A DNA stretch of 64,000 bases from positions 1-64,000 of the forward strand of contig CACELK010000005.1 in the NCBI GenBank assembly GCA_902560245.1, in the 5' to 3' direction. Made by a program: the position numbers and the translations under genes. Numbering within the stretch: position 1 is the first letter of the stretch; the number at the start of each line of letters is the position of its first letter. Origin of the DNA: an uncultured Pelagibacteraceae bacterium (lineage in GTDB: Bacteria; Pseudomonadota; Alphaproteobacteria; Pelagibacterales; Pelagibacteraceae). The notes beneath the pieces are model-generated. The model saw only the letters and a program-made list of their open reading frames with translations, searched no databases and had not been told where the DNA came from. Below are positions 19,213 to 28,830 of the stretch, one piece after another.

Positions 19213-20083
19213 TTAAATATTCGAGCAATATATGTGGAAATGTCAAAGACGCCAAACCAATAAAAATTACTTTATAAATCGCCTGATCCGCTGGGTAATA
19301 TTTGTTTAAATAGAACAATGAAAGCAAATATATTATTGCTGTCAAAACTGTTAAAGGAATGGCTTTTTTAATAAATTTATTTATACCTTTATTGAAATTA
19401 TTATCTAATTCGAAAATTAAAGATAACGAATGCCTTATTGAATGAAGAAAACAAAAATAAATTGTAAAAGCTAAAATTGGGTTAATAAAAAAATTTAAGA
19501 TTAAAATGGATAAATAATCCATAAATAATAAAGACTTTATTTCAAAAGTTTTTTTTGAAGAGAGAAACAAAGTTGAAATTAAGCTTAAAACTAAAAGTAA
19601 AAATAAGAAATTATTGTCTATCAAAAAAGTTTTAGAAATATCAAAGTTTAAAGATTTGAATATCTCAATTGTTTCACTTTTATGAAATAGTAAAGGAGCA
19701 GCTATAATCAGCGAACCTTTAAATAAAAAGAATAATTGATTTTTATCATTTTTTAAAAAATCCGAATCTTCTTTGCCGAAATGATAAGATGCTAAAATTA
19801 AAAACAGGATTAATAAATAATCAGGAAAAAAAATCCAAAATAAAATTATAATTAATGAGAGTAAAATATATGCAATATAAAATATAGAAATAGAGTAGAT
19901 ATTATAATATTTAAGAAGTTTTTTTCCCTTTAAATTATCAAGCGAGCCATGTGAAATTCCAATACATAAAATTAAAAATAATGAAAAAATTAATAGGTCA
20001 TTATTTCTTATATATTCAAAAGCAGAAATACAAATAGTTAACTTGAAAAATATTAAGGTATGATAAAAATTTATCTTAAGCAT
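19193..20083 (-). CDS. blh: Brp/Blh-family beta-carotene 15,15'-dioxygenase (retinal-forming)
   Basis: Multi-TM ORF with GISHGSLDNLKGKKLL, ASYHFGKEDSDF and CFLHSIRHSLSL His motifs; directly after crtY. Confidence 0.88.
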   Translation of the reverse strand: MLKINFYHTLIFFKLTICISAFEYIRNNDLLIFSLFLILCIGISHGSLDNLKGKKLLKYYNIYSISIFYIAYILLSLIIILFWIFFPDYLLILFLILASYHFGKEDSDFLKNDKNQLFFLFKGSLIIAAPLLFHKSETIEIFKSLNFDISKTFLIDNNFLFLLLVLSLISTLFLSSKKTFEIKSLLFMDYLSILILNFFINPILAFTIYFCFLHSIRHSLSLIFELDNNFNKGINKFIKKAIPLTVLTAIIYLLSLFYLNKYYPADQAIYKVIFIGLASLTFPHILLEYLIEKNEK

Positions 20084-20084
20084 T

Positions 20085-21158
20085 CTATCTTTTTCTTAAA
20101 AGTTCTTTTAAAAAAATAAATTTAGGCATCTTGGAAATAATAGCAATATCCTCAAAAAAATTACTTTTATTAGATAAAAATTTAATAACAGATTCAGTTG
20201 AACTATTAAACATTTTATAAAATATATCTGGCATTTTTTCAGGATTATTTTCTAAAACCTTTAAAAAAATACTATCTAAAATTTGATATTTTTTACTAAT
20301 TTCAAAAAGTTTTATATTTTGAATATTTTCAAGATTTTCTCTTATATATTTACTTTGCTCCTGGATATTTAGGAATGTATATCCAGTACTTAATCTTGTC
20401 ATACCTCCAGCAGTACCAATATTTAATTTATTTTTTTCTTTTATATTTAGAGGGTAGAAAAGTGGGATCGCACCTACTTCTTTAAACATAATCTCATAAT
20501 CCTTAATTTTTAAATTCTGATTTATATAATTTTGTATTTGATTATCATAATCTTTCAGAGAATTGTCATTCATTGTTGATAGCCAAGTAGTCTCTATTAA
20601 AGCTCTATCTTTTTCAAAAGGTAGTGTATAAAAGAAATGAACACTTTTTCTTTGTTCGCAATTAAAATCCATCAAATTAATTATTCCATCATCAAATATT
20701 TTCTCTTTTGTTTTAATTTCTACACCACAAAAATGTTGCCAAAGATCATTTTTTTTTGATTCAATTGATGGAACGCTATTAAAAATAAATGAATTATTCT
20801 GATTTACTTCTTTAATATTTTTAAAAAAGACTATGTTTTTGTTTTCTTTTAATTTATTTATTATTTTTTTGTAAAATAAACCACTATCAATACTTTGATA
20901 AGGGTAATCATCGCATTTTAAATGTTTAGTTTTTGAAGGCAAATTTATAGAAAATTCTTCCCAACTTTTCTTGACACAATCATTAAAGTTATGATTAAAA
21001 ACCTTCCAAAAAGACCAGGTTTTGTCTTTCTTATACTCCGATCTAGGCTCAATAATAGCTAGCGTTTTATCCTTTAGTTTTTTGTTTATTTCTAATTCAT
21101 AAGCCAAAGATAATCCTGCACAACCACCACCTATAATTATATAATTAAAATCTTTCAT
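20085..21158 (-). CDS. crtY: Lycopene beta-cyclase
   Basis: YIIIGGGCAGLSLAYEL, DKTWSFW, IGTAGGMTRLSTGYTFLNIQ. Confidence 0.92.
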   Translation of the reverse strand: MKDFNYIIIGGGCAGLSLAYELEINKKLKDKTLAIIEPRSEYKKDKTWSFWKVFNHNFNDCVKKSWEEFSINLPSKTKHLKCDDYPYQSIDSGLFYKKIINKLKENKNIVFFKNIKEVNQNNSFIFNSVPSIESKKNDLWQHFCGVEIKTKEKIFDDGIINLMDFNCEQRKSVHFFYTLPFEKDRALIETTWLSTMNDNSLKDYDNQIQNYINQNLKIKDYEIMFKEVGAIPLFYPLNIKEKNKLNIGTAGGMTRLSTGYTFLNIQEQSKYIRENLENIQNIKLFEISKKYQILDSIFLKVLENNPEKMPDIFYKMFNSSTESVIKFLSNKSNFFEDIAIISKMPKFIFLKELLRKR

Positions 21159-21996
21159 CTAAGTTAATTTCTTCTTTTATTAATAAGTGTTCTTTTTCTC
21201 TCAAGTGATATTTGTCATTAGTCCATGATAGTCTAAGCAAGTCAATTATTGAAAAAAAAGTTTGAACAATTTTACCAAAGTTAGTTATATATATTTTTCC
21301 CGATTCTTTATAATTTTCTATATTTCTTTTATTAAGAATTTTATGACCAATTTCTCTATAAACTCTTCTTGCAACTAATATTGAGAAACGAAAACTAAGT
21401 GGAATTTGTTTAATAGATGCAAAAGAACTTTCATAAAATAAATCAGCAAGTTTTATAGTTTTTACAATTGAGTCAAAATCATTAGCAATATAGTACCTAT
21501 TATTTTTTGAATCTTCAATTACGTCTCTAGATATATTGGTGAGCTGCATAGCAATACCTAAATCAATGGCGGATTTGAGTGCTTCTTTATTTTTAACATT
21601 CAAAATTTTTGCCATCATTAAACCTACAGTACCAGCTACTTTGTATGAGTATATTAATAAATCTTTTTTTGAATTCATTTTAATATTTTCTTTCAAGTCA
21701 GACTCAGCGCCATCAAATAAATCGTTTACTATTTCTATTGAAATTTTATGATCATCAATTAGTTGCCACATATTTTTGATTGTAGAATTATCAAAGTCTT
21801 TATTATTAAATTTTTCTTTAAAATCAGATAAATTTTTTTTTTTTATTTCTAAATTACCAATTTCGTCGGCAAGATTATCAATTGTTCTACAAAAATCATA
21901 TAAAGAGGAACATTTTGTATAGGTTTTTTTTGGTAAAAAAAAACCTGCCCAATTAAATGATTTTGCGTAAACTTTAAGATAGTTGTTATTGGACAT
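21145..21996 (-). CDS. crtB: Phytoene synthase
   Basis: YDFCRTIDNLADE, AMQLTNISRDVIEDSKNNRYYI. Confidence 0.93.
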   Translation of the reverse strand: MSNNNYLKVYAKSFNWAGFFLPKKTYTKCSSLYDFCRTIDNLADEIGNLEIKKKNLSDFKEKFNNKDFDNSTIKNMWQLIDDHKISIEIVNDLFDGAESDLKENIKMNSKKDLLIYSYKVAGTVGLMMAKILNVKNKEALKSAIDLGIAMQLTNISRDVIEDSKNNRYYIANDFDSIVKTIKLADLFYESSFASIKQIPLSFRFSILVARRVYREIGHKILNKRNIENYKESGKIYITNFGKIVQTFFSIIDLLRLSWTNDKYHLREKEHLLIKEEINLDERF

Positions 21997-23453
21997 TATA
22001 TAATTTTATCTAATACTTTTGCGGAGGAGAGCACACCTGGAACTCCTGCTCCAGGATGAGTTCCTGCGCCAACAAAATAAAGACCATCATAAACTTCTGA
22101 TTTATTATGAAATCTAAAATAGGCAGACTGACTAAACTTTGGTTGAATTGAAAAGCCTGAGCCATACTTTGTGTTTAGTTCTTTTTCAAAGTAATCTGGT
22201 GTTAAATAAAAATCTTCAATAATATTTTCTTTAAGATCTGGAAGAAGGGTTTTTTCCAACTTATCTATTACTAAATTTTTAAATTTATCTCCTTCTATTG
22301 ACCAATTTATATTTGACTGGTTATTAGGAACTGGAACTAAAACATAAAAACAGTCATTTCCCTCAGGTGCCATAGATTTATCTGTAGCTGAAGGTCTATG
22401 GAGATAGTAACTTATATCATTATTTAGTTTTTTTTTATCAAATATGTCTTCAAGGTGTTCTTTATATTTATTTCCAAACTTAATCGTATGATGCTCAACT
22501 TCCTTATAGACTTTTTTAGTTCCAAAGTAATAAACAAAGAGACCCATCGAATAATCCATACGTTTCTTTTTCCAATTAAAAAATGTATTTATTTTTTTAT
22601 TGTCTAGAAGTTTTTCATAAACAGAAGGTGGGTCTGCATTACATATTACATTGTTAGCATCTAATTCTTTATGATTATTAATTATTATACTTTTAATTTT
22701 ATTTTTATCAAAATTAATACTCGTCACTTCAGAATTTTTTAATATTTCAATTTTTTCTTCCAACATCAATTTTTCTAAACCTTTTATAATATTGCCAGTT
22801 CCTCCCATTGAATAATGAATGCCCCACTTTTTTTCTAAATAAAGAATTAATCCGTATATTGAAGTCGTGGTAAATGGATTTCCTCCCACAAGAAGAGGAT
22901 GCATGCTTAGTAAACGTCTTAACTTTTCATTTTTAATATAAGATGAAACAAGCGAATAAACTGATTTATAACTTTTTAGATTTATTAATGCTGGAAGTTG
23001 TTTCATCATAAATAAAGGTTTGTCAAAAGGAACATCAGAAAGTTCCATAAATCCTTTATCAAAAATTTTCTTAGTAAATTTAACTAAATCTTCATAACCT
23101 TTAACATCATCTTTATTTATTTTCTCAATCTGTTTTTTCATTTCATCTTCATCTCCTGAATAATCAAATTTCTTGCCGTCTTCAAAAACAAATCTGTACC
23201 AAGTATTAAGAGGAACTAATTCAATATAATTTTTGGGACTTTTGCCAAATAGTTCAAATAGTTCATTAATCAAATAAGGTGCTGTTATTACAGTAGGACC
23301 GCCATCAAATGTAAATCCATTTTTTTTAAATACTCTAGCCCTTCCACCAAGGTCTTTCTGCTTTTCTACTAAAGTAACACTATGACCCTTAGCTTTAAGT
23401 CTTAAAGCTGCAGCAATACCACCAAATCCAGAACCTATAACAATAGACTTCAT
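21996..23453 (-). CDS. crtI: Phytoene desaturase
   Basis: VIGSGFGGIAAALRLKAKGHSVTLVEKQKDLGGRARVF; C-terminal GLYFVGAGTHPGAGVPGVLSSAKV. Confidence 0.96.
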   Translation of the reverse strand: MKSIVIGSGFGGIAAALRLKAKGHSVTLVEKQKDLGGRARVFKKNGFTFDGGPTVITAPYLINELFELFGKSPKNYIELVPLNTWYRFVFEDGKKFDYSGDEDEMKKQIEKINKDDVKGYEDLVKFTKKIFDKGFMELSDVPFDKPLFMMKQLPALINLKSYKSVYSLVSSYIKNEKLRRLLSMHPLLVGGNPFTTTSIYGLILYLEKKWGIHYSMGGTGNIIKGLEKLMLEEKIEILKNSEVTSINFDKNKIKSIIINNHKELDANNVICNADPPSVYEKLLDNKKINTFFNWKKKRMDYSMGLFVYYFGTKKVYKEVEHHTIKFGNKYKEHLEDIFDKKKLNNDISYYLHRPSATDKSMAPEGNDCFYVLVPVPNNQSNINWSIEGDKFKNLVIDKLEKTLLPDLKENIIEDFYLTPDYFEKELNTKYGSGFSIQPKFSQSAYFRFHNKSEVYDGLYFVGAGTHPGAGVPGVLSSAKVLDKII

Positions 23454-23492
23454 TTTAATAATTTATATTTTTTTTGAAAAATTGTAAGAGAA

Positions 23493-23990
23493 TTATGAAT
23501 TTATCTTTTTTAAAACTGCTTTAGTTTCCTCTAAATCTTTACTAAATAGATTATCAATTTTCGATTTATCAACTGACGTGGTGATAATCTTTTTAACAGA
23601 ATCAACTGCTATTTTAATTGAAGTATCTCTAATTTCTTTGATTGCCGCTTCTTTCATCTGTGCAATTTTATTTTCAGCTAGATTTTTTTTAAGTTCCGCA
23701 CTTTTATGAAATTTATCATTTAATTCAATAATCAAGTCTTCACTTTCCTTTTTCGCCTGAGCTAAAATATCTTTACTTTTAGTATCAGCAGTATCTAATT
23801 TAGATTGTGCGTTATCCAATAACGTTTTAGCTTCAGTTCTAAGTTTTTCACTTTCATCTAACTCGTTTTTAATATCGGATATTAGTTTATTTAAGATTTC
23901 ATTTATTTTTTGTGGTATTTTTAAATATATTAATGCGCCAACAAAAATTAAAAATGAAATTGCTACCCAAAAAGATGCATCAATTGCCAT
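23493..23990 (-). CDS. atpF: ATP synthase Fo subunit b
   Basis: N-terminal TM MAIDASFWVAISFLIFVGALIYLKIP followed by coiled coil; next to b'. Confidence 0.9.
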   Translation of the reverse strand: MAIDASFWVAISFLIFVGALIYLKIPQKINEILNKLISDIKNELDESEKLRTEAKTLLDNAQSKLDTADTKSKDILAQAKKESEDLIIELNDKFHKSAELKKNLAENKIAQMKEAAIKEIRDTSIKIAVDSVKKIITTSVDKSKIDNLFSKDLEETKAVLKKINS

Positions 23991-24573
23991 GATATTCCTT
24001 CTTATTTCTCTTTGATAAATCTTCAACGATAGCTGATATACTGCTATTATTAACTTCTACTCCGATTAATTGTTTTATTAAGTCATTCGAGGTCTCAATT
24101 GCAATTTTTGTAATTTTTTCGGGCGATTTATTTTTAAGATCTTGAATTTCCAATTCAGCTTTATTAATTTCTTCGCTAAGGTCTTTATCTAAAATTTCTC
24201 TTTTTTCGCTAATATCCTTTAGAATTTTTTCCCTTGCTTGGTTGAAATAATTTTTTGCCTGAATTCTACTGTCTTGTATTATTTTATCGTACTCTTTTAT
24301 TTTTTCTTCACTATCCTTACGTTGTTTTTCCGCCGACTCGATATTTTCCATAATCTGAGATTTTCTTGTTTCAAGATTTGCACTGATTTTTGGAAGTATA
24401 AGTTTTGAAAGTATTATATACAAAAACCCAAATGTTATAGTTAACCAGAATATTTGTGATATCCAAAATTCTGGATTTAACTGAGGCATTCCCCCACTTT
24501 CAGCTGCAAAAGTTTCTACGAGAAATAGAAAACTTAAAGGTATTTGACTAAAAAATATGTTTCTAATCATCAA
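23980..24573 (-). CDS. ATP synthase Fo subunit b'
   Basis: GGMPQLNPEFWISQIFWLTITFGFLYIILSKLILPKI plus long charged helix. Confidence 0.92.
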   Translation of the reverse strand: MMIRNIFFSQIPLSFLFLVETFAAESGGMPQLNPEFWISQIFWLTITFGFLYIILSKLILPKISANLETRKSQIMENIESAEKQRKDSEEKIKEYDKIIQDSRIQAKNYFNQAREKILKDISEKREILDKDLSEEINKAELEIQDLKNKSPEKITKIAIETSNDLIKQLIGVEVNNSSISAIVEDLSKRNKKEYHGN

Positions 24574-24575
24574 CC

Positions 24576-24803
24576 TTAAAATGCAAATAAAATAATCAAT
24601 GCAACAACCAGTCCAAATAAACCTGTAGCTTCTGCCAAAGCAAATCCTAATAACAAATTAGGAAATTGTTTTTGTGCTGCAGATGGATTTCTCATTGCAC
24701 CAGAAAGGTAATTTCCAAAAATAATACCGATTCCAACTCCTGCTCCTGCTAGAGCTATTGCTGCCAATCCTGCTCCAATCATTTTTGCTGCTTCTAGTTC
24801 CAT
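24576..24803 (-). CDS. atpE: ATP synthase Fo subunit c
   Basis: 75-aa double-TM hairpin, AIALAGAGVGIGIIFGNYLSGAMRNPSA, FALAEATGLFGLVVALIILF. Confidence 0.97.
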   Translation of the reverse strand: MELEAAKMIGAGLAAIALAGAGVGIGIIFGNYLSGAMRNPSAAQKQFPNLLLGFALAEATGLFGLVVALIILFAF

Positions 24804-24822
24804 TATATCCTCCTTAAGTTAA

Positions 24823-25557
24823 TTAATGGTGTAAATTTAATGCATCATTTAAATAAATGCATGTTAAAATTGCAAAAACATATGCTTGAAGAAAAGCAAC
24901 TAGTATCTCCAAGCCAGTTAAAGCAACTGAAAAACTCAGTGGAAGCCATCCACCGATTATTCCGAGACTTATAACAAAGCCTCCGAAAACTTTCATCATT
25001 GTGTGCCCTGCCATCATATTGGCAAAAAGCCTAACCGATAGACTGATCGGTCTACTTAAATAAGAAATAATTTCTATTACTACAATCAGTGGCAATAGTA
25101 CTACCGGTACCCCACTTGGCACGAATAGTTTTAGATACCCTAAGCCATGTTTAATAAAACCTATAATTGTTACTCCAATAAAAATAAACGCTGCCAACAT
25201 AAAAGTTACAATAATGTGACTAGTCACTGTAAATGTGTAAGGTATCATGCCGAACATATTGCAAAATAATACAAACATAAAAATTGAAAATATAAATGCA
25301 AAATATGGCTTTGCTTTCGATCCTGCGGTATCGCTAATCATTTTTGAAACAAAAGTGTAACTTAGCTCAGCTAAAAGCTGCATCTTATTTGGTATTAGTG
25401 AATTTTTTTTTGATCCTAAGTTAAAGATGACTAAGATTGCAATTGAGCTTATTACCATAAATAAGCTTGCGTTAGTGAATGATAAATCTATTGAGCCTAA
25501 TTTAATTTCTGGACCAATTCTATAAACCTCGAATTGATTCATTGGATTTGTTGCCAT
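24823..25557 (-). CDS. atpB: ATP synthase Fo subunit a
   Basis: SLSVRLFANMMAGHTMM, LEILVAFLQAYVFAILTCIYL. Confidence 0.97.
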   Translation of the reverse strand: MATNPMNQFEVYRIGPEIKLGSIDLSFTNASLFMVISSIAILVIFNLGSKKNSLIPNKMQLLAELSYTFVSKMISDTAGSKAKPYFAFIFSIFMFVLFCNMFGMIPYTFTVTSHIIVTFMLAAFIFIGVTIIGFIKHGLGYLKLFVPSGVPVVLLPLIVVIEIISYLSRPISLSVRLFANMMAGHTMMKVFGGFVISLGIIGGWLPLSFSVALTGLEILVAFLQAYVFAILTCIYLNDALNLHH

Positions 25558-25563
25558 ACTTTT

Positions 25564-25839
25564 TTATTTTTGCATATTTTTCGCAGATTTGATTACATTC
25601 ATAATACCTGCTATCACGCCCACGAAAAAAAAAATTAATATTAACCAGGGTTTAGTACCAAAGGTTTTATCTAAAATAAACCCAATAATTGTCCCAACAG
25701 CAACAGCAGACACTAATTCAGTGCTCATTTTGAATGCAGTTCCAATGGAAGATGAGGGTTTTTTATTACTTGATAAATATTTATTAGATATTTTCTTTTT
25801 TGCAATCTCCAAGCGAGTTTTAAACGTTTCTTTTGGCAT
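25564..25839 (-). CDS. atpI: AtpI/AtpZ-like ATP synthase accessory protein
   Basis: 91-aa ORF, SAVAVGTIIGFILDKTFGTKPWLILIFFFVGVIAGIMNVIK; upstream of atpB. Confidence 0.88.
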   Translation of the reverse strand: MPKETFKTRLEIAKKKISNKYLSSNKKPSSSIGTAFKMSTELVSAVAVGTIIGFILDKTFGTKPWLILIFFFVGVIAGIMNVIKSAKNMQK

Positions 25840-25844
25840 TAGGT

Positions 25845-28241
25845 TTATGCAACCATACTCTCAGCTTTTTGTAAATCAACAGCTACAATCTGACTAATTC
25901 CTTTTTCTGGCATTGTAACTCCATACAGTCTATCCATTTTAGACATTGTTAGAGCATGGTGGGTTACTATTATAAATCTTGTTGTGGTAATTTTTGTTAA
26001 CTCCTCTAGAAGATTACAAAATCTTGTAACATTTGCGTCATCAAGTGGAGCATCAACTTCATCTAGCACACAAATTGGAGAGGGGTTTGTTAAAAAAACT
26101 GCAAAAATTAATGATAAAGCAGTTAAAGCCTGTTCGCCACCAGATAATAATGTTATCGATTGCAATCTTTTTCCTGGAGGACTTACCAATAGTTCTAGAC
26201 CAGCTTCTAATGGATCTTCGTCGTCAACAAGTTCTAGTTTTGCATTACCCCCATTAAATAATTTGGTATAAACTTCATTAAACTTTCTGTTAACTTTTTC
26301 AAAAGCTTCCAAAAGTCTTTCCCTTCCTTTTTGATTAAGCTCGTTAATACTTTCTTTTAATTTTGTTATAGCTGTTACCAAATCTTCTCTATCCTTTTCC
26401 ATTTTTTTAATTTCTTCCTCATACTTGTTTGTTTCTTCATCCGCTCGAAGATTAACTGAGCCTAATTTTTCTCTATCTCTTTTTTTTTCATCTAATTTTT
26501 CTTCTTGTTCTACAGCATTTGGTAGCTCTTCAGCATCTTTTAAATCCGAAAATTGAAGAATGTTGTTCTCTTTTAGATTTAATTCAACATCTACTCTGTC
26601 TAAAAGATCATCTTTTCTTTTTTTTAAACCGTCAATTGTTGCTCCCGAGCTCGCTTTTCTTTCTCTAATTAGCATCATTTTTTCTTGCACTTCATTTAGT
26701 TTTGACCTTAATGAATTAATATTATTTTCTAGCTCTTCAATTAAAATTTGATTTTCTTCATTTTCTTTTTCAGCAGACCTTAAACTTTCAGAAATTTGTC
26801 CTTTTCTTTCTGCTTGAGACTGAGGTTGCTTCTCAAGATCATTAAGTTGATTTAATAAATTATTTTTTCTTTGATTAAGCTGATTCATCATCTTTTCAGA
26901 ATTTATCAATAGATTTTTCCAACTTTCAATTTCGTTATCAATAATAGATATTCTTTCTTTTCTTTTAATCGATTCATTTTTAATATTTTGATTTTTACTA
27001 TAACTGTCTGCATATGCCTCAATGATAGCTTTAAAGTTTTCAAGCAAAGAAATAGCCTCCTCATTTTTTTTTGCATTTATTAGTTCTTTAATTTTATCTA
27101 TTTCAGCCTTCAATGTATTTTTTGTAGTATCTAAATCTTCACTCGATTTTTTTTCAGTGTCATAGTATTTTGAGTCAATTTCAATCAAATCGTTTTTTTC
27201 CTCTTTTAATCTTTTTTCATTCGAAGTTGCGTCAATAACAATACTTTTTTCTCTATCAATATCTTCATCTATAGTTGTTAAAGATTTTTTAATATTTTTT
27301 ATTTCTGTTTGTGTTCTTTCATTCTCTTCATCTATTCCTTTTAATTCAAGATTAAGTCTTTGCAATTTAGACAAATTTTCAATATTTTTTTCTCTTAACG
27401 GTGATACTTTATCAGTTTCATCTTTAATTGATTTTTCAAAATTGTTTATTTCATTATTATAAATATTTACTTCACCGCTTGCTTCATCATTAATTTCATT
27501 TTCTAATTTTATTTCATGGTCTATATCTTTAAGTCTTAAATAATAAAGACCAGCTTCTATTTTTTTTATCTCTTCTGAAATAATTTTATATTTTGTTGCT
27601 TCTTCAGCTTGTTTTTGAAGGCTTATTAATTGTCTCTCTTGTTGTTTTCTTAATTCATCAGCTCTTTTGAGATTATTTTCTGCTGCACCAAGTCTTAACT
27701 CTGCCTCATGTCTTCTTACGTGGAGACCAGCAATTCCTGCAGCTTCTTCTAGTATTGCTCTTCTATCCGTTGGTTTTGCAGTTACTAATGCACCAATCCT
27801 ACCTTGGCTTATTATTGAGGGAGAATGCGCGCCCGTAGATAAGTCTGCGAAAAACATTTGAGCATCTTTAGCTCTTACTTCTTTTTCGTTGATATAGAAT
27901 TTCGAACCTTTGTCTTTTTCAATTTTTCTTCTTATTTCAACTTCATCAAGATTTTTATATTGTATAGGTCCATCCTTATTCTCATTTTTAATGCCAACTG
28001 AAACTTCAGCAATATTTTTTGAAGGTTTGTTTGAGGTTCCGGAAAAAATTACATCTTCCATTCCAGATCCTCTCATACTTTTTGCTGAAGTCTCTCCCAT
28101 TACCCATCTTAAAGATTCTACTATATTTGATTTTCCACAACCATTAGGACCCACTATACCTGTGAGACCATTCTCTATAAGAATAGTTGTTCTTTCAGCA
28201 AAAGATTTAAATCCATTTAATTGGATTTTTTTAAACTCCAT
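25845..28241 (-). CDS. smc: Chromosome segregation protein SMC, unusually short
   Basis: 798 aa; Walker A GPNGCGKSN, signature LLSGGEQALTALSLIFAVF, Walker B PICVLDEVDAPLDDANV; coiled coil in between. Confidence 0.95.
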   Translation of the reverse strand: MEFKKIQLNGFKSFAERTTILIENGLTGIVGPNGCGKSNIVESLRWVMGETSAKSMRGSGMEDVIFSGTSNKPSKNIAEVSVGIKNENKDGPIQYKNLDEVEIRRKIEKDKGSKFYINEKEVRAKDAQMFFADLSTGAHSPSIISQGRIGALVTAKPTDRRAILEEAAGIAGLHVRRHEAELRLGAAENNLKRADELRKQQERQLISLQKQAEEATKYKIISEEIKKIEAGLYYLRLKDIDHEIKLENEINDEASGEVNIYNNEINNFEKSIKDETDKVSPLREKNIENLSKLQRLNLELKGIDEENERTQTEIKNIKKSLTTIDEDIDREKSIVIDATSNEKRLKEEKNDLIEIDSKYYDTEKKSSEDLDTTKNTLKAEIDKIKELINAKKNEEAISLLENFKAIIEAYADSYSKNQNIKNESIKRKERISIIDNEIESWKNLLINSEKMMNQLNQRKNNLLNQLNDLEKQPQSQAERKGQISESLRSAEKENEENQILIEELENNINSLRSKLNEVQEKMMLIRERKASSGATIDGLKKRKDDLLDRVDVELNLKENNILQFSDLKDAEELPNAVEQEEKLDEKKRDREKLGSVNLRADEETNKYEEEIKKMEKDREDLVTAITKLKESINELNQKGRERLLEAFEKVNRKFNEVYTKLFNGGNAKLELVDDEDPLEAGLELLVSPPGKRLQSITLLSGGEQALTALSLIFAVFLTNPSPICVLDEVDAPLDDANVTRFCNLLEELTKITTTRFIIVTHHALTMSKMDRLYGVTMPEKGISQIVAVDLQKAESMVA

Positions 28242-28248
28242 TTCAGAA

Positions 28249-28830
28249 CTATATCAGCTTTTCTATTATTTTTTTTAAATTTTTATATGTTAGTGGTTTA
28301 TCGAACTTTTTTTCATTTATAATTATTGTAGGAGTTGCATTTACTTTATATTTTTTAACACCTTCGATTCGTTCCTCCAAAATATGATTTTCTAATTCTT
28401 CGCTATTTAGACATTTGTCGAAATCTATTGTTATATTTTCTTGATTAATTATTTTTCTCAAATTTAAATTAAATTCCTCTATATTTTCACCTATTGCCCA
28501 CTCGGTCTGCTTTTCATATAACATATGTAAAATTTTAGAATTACCATCATTTTTACAGTGAGCAATTTTTGATGCATTTAAAGCAGCTAGATCTAAAGGA
28601 AAGCTTTTATATATAATTTTAACAAAACCATTATCAATATAATCTTTTTTTAAATTTGGATAAATTTCTTTATGGAAAGTAGCACAATGAGAACATGTCA
28701 AGGATTCAAAAACTATAATTTCTATTTTTGCACCCTCTTTTCCATCAGATATTTTTTTTATATTTGTTTCAGAAAAGGCTGGTATTAAAAGAAACCAATA
28801 TATAGTCAATGCTAAAAATATTTTTTTCAT
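28249..28830 (-). CDS. DsbA-family thioredoxin-fold protein
   Basis: N-terminal signal-like segment; VFESLTCSHCATFHKEIYP, KYKVNATPTIIINEKKF. Confidence 0.9.
   Translation of the reverse strand: MKKIFLALTIYWFLLIPAFSETNIKKISDGKEGAKIEIIVFESLTCSHCATFHKEIYPNLKKDYIDNGFVKIIYKSFPLDLAALNASKIAHCKNDGNSKILHMLYEKQTEWAIGENIEEFNLNLRKIINQENITIDFDKCLNSEELENHILEERIEGVKKYKVNATPTIIINEKKFDKPLTYKNLKKIIEKLI

Noticed and set aside
23454-23492. Promoter in the atpF-crtI gap (TTACAA / TATAAA)
   Set aside because: Spacer is only about 14 bp; too weak to call, so not used as evidence of separate transcription
26033-26257. Plus-strand ORFs inside smc (25984-26271, 26033-26257, 27910-28278)
   Set aside because: Antisense shadow ORFs opposite conserved SMC head sequence
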